This document shows positions 56,682 to 64,000 of a stretch of DNA of 64,000 bases, in pieces. The notes below the pieces were generated by a model. The model saw only the letters and a list, made by a program, of their open reading frames with translations. It searched no databases and was not told the origin of the DNA. The stretch is from assembly GCF_008932295.1 (NCBI RefSeq), contig NZ_WBWA01000021.1:21126-85125 (forward strand), given 5' to 3'. This DNA is from Brucella tritici. Its GTDB lineage: Bacteria > Pseudomonadota > Alphaproteobacteria > Rhizobiales > Rhizobiaceae. How positions within the stretch are numbered: the first letter of the stretch is position 1; each line of letters starts with the position of its first letter. The translations under genes were made by a program, and so were the position numbers.

Positions 56682-56966
56682 ATGAACAGGCGAATCCATA
56701 TCGACATGCAAGTGCGGTTACCGCGCGGACCCGTTTCCGACAGAACTGCAAATCGCATTCCTGAAAGCCAGCTCAGCGGCGATTCAACCGGGTCTGTCCC
56801 GGCTCAGATAAAACCTCGCTTCGGCGAGAGTGCACTTGAGCCGCAACTGAAAACCTATGGCAGTCGCGAACTCTTCGACGGCTCCCGGGAAGTGGGCATA
56901 GAGCACGGCGGCTCGCTCTATCGCCTCAAGATCACCCGCCAAGGCAAGCTCATCCTAAACAAGTAG
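56682..56966 (+). CDS. hemP: HemP-family haem uptake protein
   Basis: The 94-aa protein ends with the HemP signature: SRELFDGSREVGIEHGGSLYRLK and TRQGKLILNK. The N-terminal ~50 residues are variable. HemP/HmuP proteins promote expression of haem receptors in Rhizobiales (HmuP acts as a coactivator with Irr in Bradyrhizobium). A GAGGCGAG ribosome site precedes the ATG. hmuS follows 11 bp later. Confidence 0.9.
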   Translation: MNRRIHIDMQVRLPRGPVSDRTANRIPESQLSGDSTGSVPAQIKPRFGESALEPQLKTYGSRELFDGSREVGIEHGGSLYRLKITRQGKLILNK

Positions 56967-56977
56967 GCAACCATCAG

Positions 56978-58054
56978 ATGACGACTCAATCCAAGCCCTC
57001 CCCAGAGCAGATTCTCAAGGCACGGGCTGATAATCCGAAAATGCGTGAACGCGATTTTGCGCAGAGCCTCGGTATATCAGAAGCCGATTTCGTAGCAGCG
57101 CATTGCGGACAAGATGCAACGGCACCGATTTCGGCGCGGCGTGTTCGCGCCGATGTCGAAACGCTGTTGAATCGGATTGGGGCCGTCGGCGAAATCATGG
57201 CGCTGACGCGCAATGAGAGTGTTGTCCATGAGAAGATCGGGCCTTTTGAAAAGACGATCTGGGGGCCGCATGCTTCGCTGGCACTCGGCAAGGAGATCGA
57301 TCTTCGTATTTTCCCGAAGCATTGGGTTCACGGTTTCGCGGTTTCCAAGCAGGATGGCGAAGCAACGCGCCGCAGCCTGCAGTTCTTCGACGCCACGGGC
57401 GAGGCGGTCTTCAAGATTCATCTGCGTCCGGCTTCCAATGTTGAAGCCTACGAAGCGCTCGTCAGCGATCTGCTGCTGGACGATCAGTCTCCAGTCATTG
57501 AAACCAGCGCGCTTGCGCCAAAGGGGCCGAAGGCCGACATATCGCTTCTCGATATCGACGCATTCCGTGAACGTTGGGGCTCTCTCACCGATGTGCACCA
57601 GTTCGTTGGCCTGTTGAAGGATTTCGGCGTGGATCGCCATCAGGCCGTGCATCTTGCCGGTCATGATTTTGCCTGGCGTGTCGATACGTCGTCGGTCGAG
57701 GCTATGATGAACCATGCGGTGCAGGAAAAGCTGCCGATCATGTGCTTTGTCGGCAGCCGTGGTTGCATTCAGATTCATACGGGTCCGATCCTCGAGATCA
57801 AGATGATGGGCCCGTGGCTTAACGTGCTGGACCCGACGTTCCATATGCACCTGCGCGTCGATCACATTGCCGACGTCTGGGTGGTGCGCAAGCCTACGAA
57901 GGATGGTCATGTGACATCGCTGGAAGCCTATGATGCCAATGGCGAACTGATTGTTCAGTTCTTCGGCGAGCGCCATGAAGGCGAAGCGGAACTGGCCGAC
58001 TGGCGCATGATCGCGGAAAATCTTCCGCGTCTGCCGCAGTCGTCTGCTGCATGA
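56978..58054 (+). CDS. hmuS: haemin-degrading/haem-handling factor HmuS
   Basis: The 358-aa protein has the two-lobed HemS/ChuS fold: REKIGPFEKTIWGPHASLALGKEIDLRIFPKHWVHGFAV in lobe 1 and MCFVGSRGCIQIHTGPILEIKMMGPWLNVLDPTFHMHLRVDHI in lobe 2, with the expected haem-contact histidines. It takes haem from the importer in the cytoplasm and may degrade it. It is the second gene of the hemP operon; bhuT starts 10 bp after its stop. Confidence 0.94.
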   Translation: MTTQSKPSPEQILKARADNPKMRERDFAQSLGISEADFVAAHCGQDATAPISARRVRADVETLLNRIGAVGEIMALTRNESVVHEKIGPFEKTIWGPHASLALGKEIDLRIFPKHWVHGFAVSKQDGEATRRSLQFFDATGEAVFKIHLRPASNVEAYEALVSDLLLDDQSPVIETSALAPKGPKADISLLDIDAFRERWGSLTDVHQFVGLLKDFGVDRHQAVHLAGHDFAWRVDTSSVEAMMNHAVQEKLPIMCFVGSRGCIQIHTGPILEIKMMGPWLNVLDPTFHMHLRVDHIADVWVVRKPTKDGHVTSLEAYDANGELIVQFFGERHEGEAELADWRMIAENLPRLPQSSAA

Positions 58055-58064
58055 GGTGACGGCG

Positions 58065-58958
58065 ATGTCGTTCATTTCCTCGCGCTTCAGGCGCGGAGCT
58101 GCTTTGGCTGCCATGGCATTATCGCTGGCGGCCGGTGGTGCTGCACGTGCCGAGACTGTCGATCATTTCGGCGACACGTCGCGCATTGTTTCCGTCGGCG
58201 GCTCGCTGACGGAAATAGTCTACGCTCTCGGTGCGGAAAAATTGCTCGCCGCGCGTGACCAGACGAGTATCTATCCCGATGCCGTAAAGAAGTTGCCGGA
58301 TATCGGCTATATGCGCCAGCTTGCGCCCGAAGGCGTGCTCTCGGTCAATCCGACCGGCATTCTACTCCTTGAGGGCAGCGGGCCGCAGGACACGCTGGAT
58401 GTTTTGAAAAAAGCATCTGTGCCGATGATCGTCGTGCCGGAAACTTATACCGGCGAAAGCGTTGTCAAGAAAATCGAGATCGTGGGCAAAGCTCTCGGTC
58501 TGGAAGACAAGGCCAAGACGCTTGCTGCCGAAGTCTCGCGCGATATAGAAGTGGCTGAAAAGGCCGCGTCCAGCCACAGTTCACGCAAGCGTGTTCTATT
58601 CGTATTGTCAGCTCCCGGCGGGCGTATGATGGCATCGGGTACAGGTACGGCGGCTAACGGCATGATCGAGCTTGCCGGTGGCGAAAACGTCATAACCGAG
58701 TATCACGGATATAAGCAGCTCACCGACGAAGCTATCGAGAAAGCCGCGCCCGACATGATTCTGATGATGGATACGGGTTCGGACGGGATGACGCCGGAAT
58801 CACTGTTGAAAAATCCCGTTATCGCCGCAACGCCGGCGGGCCGCGACAAGAATGTCGTGTCGATGGAAGCAGCCTATCTGTTGGGATTTGGGCCGCGAAC
58901 CGGCGCTGCCATTCGTGACCTGTCAGCAAAACTCTACGGCGCTTCCTCAGCGCAATAA
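58065..58958 (+). CDS. bhuT: haem-binding periplasmic protein of the haem ABC importer
   Basis: The 297-aa protein has a signal peptide (GAALAAMALSLAAGGAARA) and the TroA/HmuT-type fold: IVSVGGSLTEIVYALGAEKLL, GYMRQLAPEGVLSVNPTGIL, and GGRMMASGTGTAANGMIELAGG. The ATG at 58065 has GAGGTG at good spacing; a GTG at 58056 is less likely. It sits between hmuS and bhuU. Confidence 0.94.
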   Translation: MSFISSRFRRGAALAAMALSLAAGGAARAETVDHFGDTSRIVSVGGSLTEIVYALGAEKLLAARDQTSIYPDAVKKLPDIGYMRQLAPEGVLSVNPTGILLLEGSGPQDTLDVLKKASVPMIVVPETYTGESVVKKIEIVGKALGLEDKAKTLAAEVSRDIEVAEKAASSHSSRKRVLFVLSAPGGRMMASGTGTAANGMIELAGGENVITEYHGYKQLTDEAIEKAAPDMILMMDTGSDGMTPESLLKNPVIAATPAGRDKNVVSMEAAYLLGFGPRTGAAIRDLSAKLYGASSAQ

Positions 58959-59016
58959 CATGATCGGGCTTGCACGTTTGAAGGACATGCAAGCCTGATT
59001 GCAAGGAATATTCGAA

Positions 59017-60147
59017 ATGACCAGCCAAGGTCGCGTAGCGCGCGAACAGCGCTTTGCAGCGCGTCATTCAGATAATGAATCCGAACGTGATGTTACGGGG
59101 GACCGCGCGGCTCGTGCGCGGCTCACCATCATATTGCTCGCCGTTGCTTTATGCATTGCGGCACTGTTCAGCCTGACAGCAGGCGCTTCGGATGCGTCCG
59201 TGCTTTCGGTTCTGCGCGCTCTGACCTCCTCCGGCGCAGCCGAAGGCGCGGATGCATTTCGTCGCGATCATCTGATCATCATGGAGATCCGCCTGCCGCG
59301 TATCGTCATGGGCATGTTGATCGGGGCTGGGCTCGCCGTTTCGGGGGCTGTGATGCAGGGCCTGTTTCGCAATCCGCTGGCTGATCCGGCGCTTGTCGGC
59401 GTGTCAGCCGGCGCCGGCCTTGGCGCGGTGTCGATGATCGTTCTGGGTGGCACTTTTCTCGCGCCCGTTATTGCGATCCTCGGTGTCTATGCGTTGCCTC
59501 TGGCCGCATTTCTGGGCGGCCTTGCCAGCACTTTGCTGCTCTATCGTGTTGCGACGCGTCGCGGGCGCACTTCTGTTGCAACCATGCTGCTTGCCGGTAT
59601 TGCACTTGGTGCCCTCGCAGGCGCTGCCACCGGTGCGCTCATCTACCTGGCCGATGACCGGCAGTTGCGGGACCTGACATTCTGGGGTCTCGGTTCGCTT
59701 GCTGGTTCTACCTGGGCAAAGATTGGCGCTGCGGGGCCGGTCATCGCTATCATTCTGGTGGTTTCACCTTTGCTCGCGCGCGGTCTCAATGCACTGGCTT
59801 TGGGCGAGGCTGCTGCCGGTCACCTCGGCATACAGGTGCAGCGCATCAAGAACATCGCCATCGTCACGGTGGCTGCTGCTACCGGCGCAACGGTGGCCGT
59901 TGCAGGCGGGATCGGCTTTATCGGCATTGTTGTGCCGCATATGTTGCGCCTCAGCATCGGGCCGGACCATCGTTATCTCCTGCCAGCGTCGGCTCTGTTG
60001 GGCGCCACGCTTCTGCTTCTGGCGGATGCGGTAAGCCGCACGATTGTGGCCCCGGCAGAATTGCCGATCGGCATCATCACCGCGCTTTTCGGCGCGCCGT
60101 TCTTCCTCTGGATATTGCTGCGCCAGCGCGGCCTGCTTGATCTGTGA
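59017..60147 (+). CDS. bhuU: haem ABC importer permease
   Basis: FecCD-type permease of 376 aa with about ten spans: RLPRIVMGMLIGAGLAVSGAVMQGLFRNPLADPALVG (the conserved entry motif), ALGEAAAGHLGIQV (the ATPase-contact loop) and GFIGIVVPHMLRL. The first ~45 residues are hydrophilic and basic (REQRFAARHSDNESERD), longer than usual before the first span. The ATG at 59017 follows AAGGAAT. Its ATPase partner starts 7 bp after the stop. Confidence 0.94.
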   Translation: MTSQGRVAREQRFAARHSDNESERDVTGDRAARARLTIILLAVALCIAALFSLTAGASDASVLSVLRALTSSGAAEGADAFRRDHLIIMEIRLPRIVMGMLIGAGLAVSGAVMQGLFRNPLADPALVGVSAGAGLGAVSMIVLGGTFLAPVIAILGVYALPLAAFLGGLASTLLLYRVATRRGRTSVATMLLAGIALGALAGAATGALIYLADDRQLRDLTFWGLGSLAGSTWAKIGAAGPVIAIILVVSPLLARGLNALALGEAAAGHLGIQVQRIKNIAIVTVAAATGATVAVAGGIGFIGIVVPHMLRLSIGPDHRYLLPASALLGATLLLLADAVSRTIVAPAELPIGIITALFGAPFFLWILLRQRGLLDL

Positions 60148-60154
60148 GGCTATC

Positions 60155-60958
60155 ATGATTGAAACAAAGGCATTGGGCGTAAGCCTGTCGGGCAAGACCA
60201 TCATCAGTGACATCGCCTTTTCGGCTAAGCCGGGCGAGGTGACCGCCATCGTGGGGCCGAATGGTTCCGGCAAGACCACGCTGTTGCGCGCACTTTCCGG
60301 CGACATCGCTTACAAAGGAACCGCCTATCTGGATGGCCGGTCCTTCGCTGAAATCAAGCCGTGGCAGATGGCGGCGCGCCGGGCAGTGCTTCCGCAGGCA
60401 AGCGCCTTGTCGTTTCCTTTCATGGTTCGCGAGATCGTAAAGATCGGGCTTACCGGCGGCTATAGCGGCGTTTCTCGTGATGAAGAAAAGCGCTTACCCG
60501 ATCTCGCCCTGCAAAGGGTTGATCTCGCTGGCTTCGGTGGTCGGCTTTATCAGGAACTTTCCGGCGGAGAACAGCAGCGGGTACAGCTTGCCCGCGTTCT
60601 TTGCCAGGTCTGGAAACCGGTCGTGGACGGCAAGCCGCGGTATCTCTTTCTGGATGAGCCGATTTCGAGCCTCGATATCCGACACCAGATCGTCGTGATG
60701 GAGATTGCGAAGGATTTCGCGGCGGCAGGCGGCGGGGTGATCGCTATCCTGCATGATCTAAACCTGACTGCCATGTTCGCCGACCGTATTGCAGTCATGA
60801 ACAGGGGCAAGCTCGATGTGATCGGCACACCGCGCGAAGCACTGACCGACGAACGGCTCGAACGTGTCTATGAATGTACGTTGCGGGTAGGCGTTCCGCC
60901 GGAAAAGGGTGTCCCTTTCGTATTGCCGCAGTCTGCCTATCGCTCTGCCGCTGAATAA
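60155..60958 (+). CDS. bhuV: haem ABC importer ATP-binding protein
   Basis: The 267-aa ABC ATPase has AIVGPNGSGKTTLLRAL (Walker A), ELSGGEQQRVQLARVL (signature) and YLFLDEPISSLDIRHQ (Walker B). The segment HDLNLTAMFADRIAVM is typical of the HmuV/FecE subfamily. It is last in the hemP-hmuS-bhuT-bhuU-bhuV operon and is followed by a terminator. Confidence 0.95.
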   Translation: MIETKALGVSLSGKTIISDIAFSAKPGEVTAIVGPNGSGKTTLLRALSGDIAYKGTAYLDGRSFAEIKPWQMAARRAVLPQASALSFPFMVREIVKIGLTGGYSGVSRDEEKRLPDLALQRVDLAGFGGRLYQELSGGEQQRVQLARVLCQVWKPVVDGKPRYLFLDEPISSLDIRHQIVVMEIAKDFAAAGGGVIAILHDLNLTAMFADRIAVMNRGKLDVIGTPREALTDERLERVYECTLRVGVPPEKGVPFVLPQSAYRSAAE

Positions 60959-60990
60959 AAAAGGTCCGGCATCAAGCCGGACCTTTTCAT
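60958..60990. terminator. terminator between bhuV and rirA
   Basis: AAGGTCCGGC (60961-60970), loop ATCAA, GCCGGACCTT (60976-60985), flanked by an A-tract and TTCATTTC. Perfect stem, 10 bp or more. Convergent spacer; it can end both transcripts. Confidence 0.88.
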
Positions 60991-61011
60991 TTCAAACTTT
61001 GTGTTGAACCG

Positions 61012-61473
61012 TCAGCTCGCGACGCGCTCTTCTTCCATTTCATCGAGACCAAGCAGGTGCCGCACATTCGGGCGCGCCTTGACGAGGTCTGCAATGCTGT
61101 ACTTCATCAGTACGCCGAAGAATGCATTGAGCGCTTCGCGCAACGCGGAATTCAGCGCGCAACTGTCGACCAGCGGGCATTCGGTAGCGTCATTTTCAAA
61201 GCACTCGGCCATGGCGAAGTTTTCTTCGGTTACACGCACAACATCGAACAGCGAAATGTCCTGTGCCGCACGTCCAAGGCGCACGCCGCCATTGCGGCCA
61301 CGTACCGTTTCCACCAGCCCATGCTCGACGAGCGGTTGAAGAATCTTGAACAAAAACAGTTCAGAAACGCCGTAGGCGCGCGCAATTTCCGGAATGCGGC
61401 CGAGCTTGCCGTCGTTGGCGGCGCAGTACATGAGCATACGAACGGCATAATTCGTCTGGCGGGTAAGACGCAT
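61012..61473 (-). CDS. rirA: iron-responsive regulator RirA
   Basis: Rrf2-family repressor of iron uptake genes in Rhizobiales. The 153-aa protein has the winged helix (MRLTRQTNYAVRMLMYCA..., SELFLFKILQPLVEHGLVETVRGRNGGVRLGR) and three cysteines, Cys91, Cys99 and Cys105, that hold the iron-sulfur cluster. The ATG at 61473 starts the domain. It sits beside the haem uptake operon. An Irr-type box lies ~210 bp upstream of its start. Confidence 0.94.
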   Translation of the reverse strand: MRLTRQTNYAVRMLMYCAANDGKLGRIPEIARAYGVSELFLFKILQPLVEHGLVETVRGRNGGVRLGRAAQDISLFDVVRVTEENFAMAECFENDATECPLVDSCALNSALREALNAFFGVLMKYSIADLVKARPNVRHLLGLDEMEEERVAS

Positions 61474-61801
61474 CACTGTTCCTTTCAGCACGTCTCGGAG
61501 CGATTACATGCCTCGATGCCGAGGACGCGATGCTCCAATCCTTGAGTTCGCAATTCCAAACCAAAGACGGTTTATCCCTGTTTTGGAACTGCTCCAAAAT
61601 TCTGGTCTTCTCGCATTTGCGATCCGAAAAGGTTCAAGGCTCGATCGGATCATGCGTGAAAGCGGGTATCTGTTTCTTAACCCACTTTAGAATCATTCTT
61701 AAAATATATGAAGTCTTTTCTCACCTTTAAAGGGAAAAGTTGTTACCCGTATCAATTAACTGCGAGTTTCTCCCAGGCCCGCTGCAAAAAACCATTTCGG
61801 C
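61474..61801. other. 328-bp spacer upstream of rirA
   Basis: No gene seen; overlapping frames here lack ribosome sites. The region should hold the rirA promoter and carries an ICE-like palindrome at 61686-61703. Confidence 0.6.
61686..61703. promoter_or_regulatory. Irr-type (ICE-like) box upstream of rirA
   Basis: TTTAGAATCATTCTTAAA repeats the bfd box (TTAGAATCATTCT) almost exactly but has one extra T in the right arm. In related Rhizobiales Irr controls rirA, so an Irr-RirA link is plausible. Confidence 0.65.
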
Positions 61802-62260
61802 CTACTGACAGACGTCTATCCACTCGGCACTGACCAATTCAGCCATTTTGTGCGGAGCGATGCGCACGGCGCTATTGGTAGCTCCGGCTGCGGGTACGAC
61901 TTCCTCGAAGCTCTTCAGCGATATATCGCAGTAAACGGGCAGGGCGCTGGGAAGACCGAACGGACATACGCCTCCGACCGGGTGGCTGGTTTCAGCGAGA
62001 ACGGTTTCAGCATCCAGCATGCGTGGCTTGGTTCCGAACTGATCCTTGAACTTGCGATTATCGATACGCGCATCGCCACGAGTGACGATGAGAATGGTCT
62101 GGTCCTTGGCCGAAAACGAAAGCGTCTTGGCAATCTGTCCCGGTTCCACACCATGCGCTTCTGCGGCGAGAACAACGGTGGCTGTGCTCGTCGGCAATTC
62201 GATCACTTCGATTTCCGGCGCTTTGGCCGCAAAAAATGCCTTTACGGAATCCAGACTCAT
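61802..62260 (-). CDS. YbaK/EbsC-type aminoacyl-tRNA deacylase
   Basis: The 152-aa protein has the YbaK/ProX fold: SLSFSAKDQTILIVTRGDARIDNRKFKDQFG (with the conserved Lys-x-x-Phe), ETSHPVGGVCPFGLP (the GXXXP substrate loop) and YCDISLKSFEEVVPAAGATNSAVRI. The family removes wrongly charged amino acids from tRNA. The ATG at 62260 begins the domain (MSLDSVKAFFAAK). It is upstream of rirA on the same strand; the ~330-bp gap implies separate transcripts. Confidence 0.9.
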   Translation of the reverse strand: MSLDSVKAFFAAKAPEIEVIELPTSTATVVLAAEAHGVEPGQIAKTLSFSAKDQTILIVTRGDARIDNRKFKDQFGTKPRMLDAETVLAETSHPVGGVCPFGLPSALPVYCDISLKSFEEVVPAAGATNSAVRIAPHKMAELVSAEWIDVCQ

Positions 62261-62432
62261 AGCTTCCCATCTTCTTATTTTGATTATTATACTCATGTTT
62301 AAGTCGCAATAAGGCAAAGGACAAGTCCGGTCGCTTCCTTGCGGCGTTTTGACAATGAATTTCTATCAGATCGAAGTCTCGATCTGCAACAATGCAGAAA
62401 GACGATGGGCGGAAGGCAGGCGAGGTGGAGGA

Positions 62433-62468
62433 CTCATAACACGGCAGCCTTTGGCCGCGTGTTATGAG
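62433..62468. repeat. inverted repeat downstream of the DUF2171 gene
   Basis: CTCATAACACG (62433-62443) and CGTGTTATGAG (62458-62468) pair perfectly over 11 bp with a GC-rich loop that can extend the stem. It lies 18 bp after the DUF2171 stop on the reverse strand. Without a T-tract it looks more like a protein site or an mRNA-end structure than a terminator. Confidence 0.7.
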
Positions 62469-62486
62469 CAGGTTTTGAGGCTGGCT

Positions 62487-62741
62487 TCAGAGATCAACCG
62501 GACGGCCTGAGGCTTCTTCCTCCAGGGTTACCGCCACATCGGCATTGGCAGAAAGCCTCACCTTGTCGCCTTCGACGTCGGCAACAAAACCGAGTTCGAT
62601 ATAATGATGATGGTCGCTGTGCAGGCCGGAATTATCGGTCTTTTTCAGCTTGATGCGGTTACCTTCAATGTGGTCGACTGTGCCAACATGCACGCCATCG
62701 GCGCCGATGACTTCCATGTCTTCCTGGATTTTGTGTTGCAT
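62487..62741 (-). CDS. DUF2171 domain protein (84 aa)
   Basis: The protein starts MQHKIQEDMEVIGADGVHVG and continues TVDHIEGNRIKLKKTD, then HHHYIELGFVADVEGDKVRLS, the PRC-barrel-like DUF2171 pattern. Function is unknown; relatives are often stress-induced. A GGAGGAATCC site precedes the ATG at 62741. It is small and acidic at the end (TLEEEASGRPVDL). Confidence 0.85.
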   Translation of the reverse strand: MQHKIQEDMEVIGADGVHVGTVDHIEGNRIKLKKTDNSGLHSDHHHYIELGFVADVEGDKVRLSANADVAVTLEEEASGRPVDL

Positions 62742-63063
62742 GGGGATTCCTCCATGTTGAATCCTGCCGATATGGCAATCTGCGATAGGGACTGCGTGAA
62801 AGAACTTAGCGCGCAATCAACCGCTGGCCATGGCTGCAACATTGAAAGTTGAAGTGTTGAGGCTGGATTGAGTTCTTGTGGGCGGGATCTGTGACTGTTT
62901 TCTGTCTCTCATGTTCAGAATGCTGGCAAATGGAACAGTGCACGTTGACGCCACAAGAAAAACTGCTAAGAAGTCACTCGCTGAGCGATTGGGCGCAAAT
63001 CGATAGCTTGCTTCGGTTTGCAGCTTTTCCGGATTTGAGAAAAGCATAATAAATCAATCGCCT
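62742..63063. other. 322-bp spacer between DUF2171 gene and tRNA-Ser
   Basis: No gene seen. A TTGACG/TAAGAA pair (62945-62950 and 62967-62972, 16-bp spacer) could be the tRNA-Ser promoter, but it lies ~90 bp before the tRNA. Confidence 0.4.
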
Positions 63064-63153
<90 letters not shown>

Positions 63154-63885
63154 TTTCATTGAATTTTATGATTTTTACTGCAGTTATGGACGCAAGGCAC
63201 TGATGCGCTGGCTGCGCCTTTGCACCGGCATTTCTTACTTCCTCTCAGTATTCTTTTCGCCTTTAGCGATAATGGGAATTTCCCGCCATTGCGATCCTGA
63301 ATCGGTTTGTGAACCATGCACCCGCAGAAAGACCTGCCGTGGATAGACTATGATAGGCATTGGCCCCGGCCAAATATATAACGTTGGATTTAGTGAATCT
63401 TGTGCATGCAGCTCCTAAACAGTTCACAATGTTCCATTGGTATTAATTCCAATAAATATCATGAACATTATCACTATGACGACTGCAAATAATGCAAGAG
63501 ATTGAATAACAGAGAAAGTGTCAATTTCCATATTCATTAATCCTAAAATATAATATAAATAAATCATATCACATTTGTGAGTATTGATCCAGGAAATGAT
63601 TCGTTTCGTTAAAATGAGATCAAATGTGATTAATATTCTTAATCAACATCTTTAAAAATAATGGAGTAAATAGGTTATATTACCTTCAGGATTTGATCCG
63701 AGATTGACAATGTTTTCAAAGGCAACCGTGTCAATCGTATTTCCTGTATGTTGGTCGCCCGCACAGGCATTGCTTGCTTCCCCCATAAAGCGCACGTAAG
63801 AACCACCTAACATTATCGGACTATACCTAAGGGCAGCACCTCGAACTCTGTGAACTATGCGGAGATGATGCGCTAGGGTCCAGAC
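63154..63885. other. gene-free, partly AT-rich region after tRNA-Ser
   Basis: 732 bp with no convincing gene on either strand. From ~63400 to ~63700 composition changes sharply: 63541-63600 has only 14 G/C of 60. The stretch lies between tRNA-Ser and an IS5-type end, which fits the edge of transferred DNA, but no integrase or att repeat is visible. Confidence 0.7.
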
Positions 63886-64000
63886 TCAATTGATCCACCA
63901 TGTGACGATGGCGGCGATGTAGCAGGTTGCTGCGAAGTTAATCATGAGCTTGTCATATCGTGTCGCGACACGCCTCCAGTCCTTGAGGCGGCAGAAGGTG
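63875..64000 (-). mobile_element. end of an IS5-family insertion sequence (continues past the window)
   Basis: A transposase C terminus begins at 63886 on the reverse strand. Its outer end lies near CTAGGGTCCAGACTC (63873-63887), with CTAG as a possible target. The rest of the element is beyond the right edge, so its length, the other end and the target repeat cannot be checked. Confidence 0.7.
63886..64000 (-). CDS. IS5-family transposase, C-terminal fragment
   Basis: Reading leftward from the edge, the last ~37 residues are FCRLKDWRRVATRYDKLMIN then FAATCYIAAIVTWWIN and a stop at 63886-63888. RLKDWRR.ATRYDK is the conserved C-terminal signature of IS5-group (IS427-like) DDE transposases, including the catalytic-region Arg/Lys pattern. 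Only the end is in the window, so intactness is unknown. Confidence 0.85.
   Translation of the reverse strand, partial: TFCRLKDWRRVATRYDKLMINFAATCYIAAIVTWWIN

Overview
The window looks like chromosome I of a Brucella/Ochrobactrum-type alphaproteobacterium (Brucellaceae, order Hyphomicrobiales). The evidence is a BA14K-family surface protein, an invasion-associated locus B (IalB) family protein, phosphatidylcholine synthase, an lpiA-acvB pair, an AidB-type acyl-CoA dehydrogenase, a LOV-HWE histidine kinase of the Brucella type, RirA, Irr-type iron boxes, a bhu-type haem uptake locus, and a family of short rhizobial palindromic intergenic repeats. Most of the window is gene-dense and moderately GC-rich. 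The last ~600 bp before the right edge turn strongly AT-rich after a tRNA-Ser and run into an IS5-family transposase fragment. No CRISPR array, rRNA operon or prophage was seen.

Layout. 1-4.9 kb: a leftward cluster pyrB-pyrC'-plsY-dprA, then topA (cut by the left edge). 5-11 kb: aidB-like gene, ruvX, a UPF0173 hydrolase, the gatC/gatA amidotransferase genes with GNAT acetyltransferases after each, and a 60-aa FlbD-like protein. 11.3-15.6 kb: parE, an EamA exporter, lipB. 15.6-20 kb: a sensory block with a globin-coupled diguanylate cyclase and a LOV-PAS-HWE kinase, interleaved with two small secreted basic proteins. 20-27.4 kb: an SPFH protein, a membrane alpha/beta hydrolase, tRNA-Lys, acvB and lpiA/mprF. 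27.6-38 kb: ccdA, glmU, glmS, recG, sdhE, mfd (cell wall precursor and DNA repair genes). 38-44 kb: DsbA-like protein, YejA-like binding protein, IalB-like protein, HspQ, a Ubi-type hydroxylase. 44-51 kb: pcs-qor, then a complete BMP-type (nucleoside class) ABC importer. 50.8-52.6 kb: GNAT and rimO. 52.7-61.7 kb: an iron and haem regulon. 61.8-64 kb: a YbaK-type deacylase, a DUF2171 protein, tRNA-Ser and the AT-rich/IS edge.

The iron block is the most coherent system. Iron storage and release genes (bfr, bfd), a haem oxygenase (bhuQ), the outer-membrane haem receptor (bhuA), hemP, the cytoplasmic haem handler hmuS, the haem ABC importer bhuTUV, and the iron regulator rirA all lie together. 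The bhuA/hemP divergent spacer holds an exact TGA-N9-TCA RirA-type box. Irr-type (ICE) palindromes lie upstream of both bfd and rirA. The locus therefore appears to carry its regulator, both kinds of operator, and the import, degradation and storage genes.

Other points worth attention: the dihydroorotase next to pyrB lacks the metal-binding His-x-His and is probably a non-catalytic PyrC'. Copies of a mosaic palindromic repeat abut or supply the stop codons of several genes. A perfect 22-bp-arm hairpin lies just upstream of pcs. The light-sensing and oxygen-sensing signal proteins are neighbours. Coding calls rest on reading translated frames and family motifs from memory; no database search was run.
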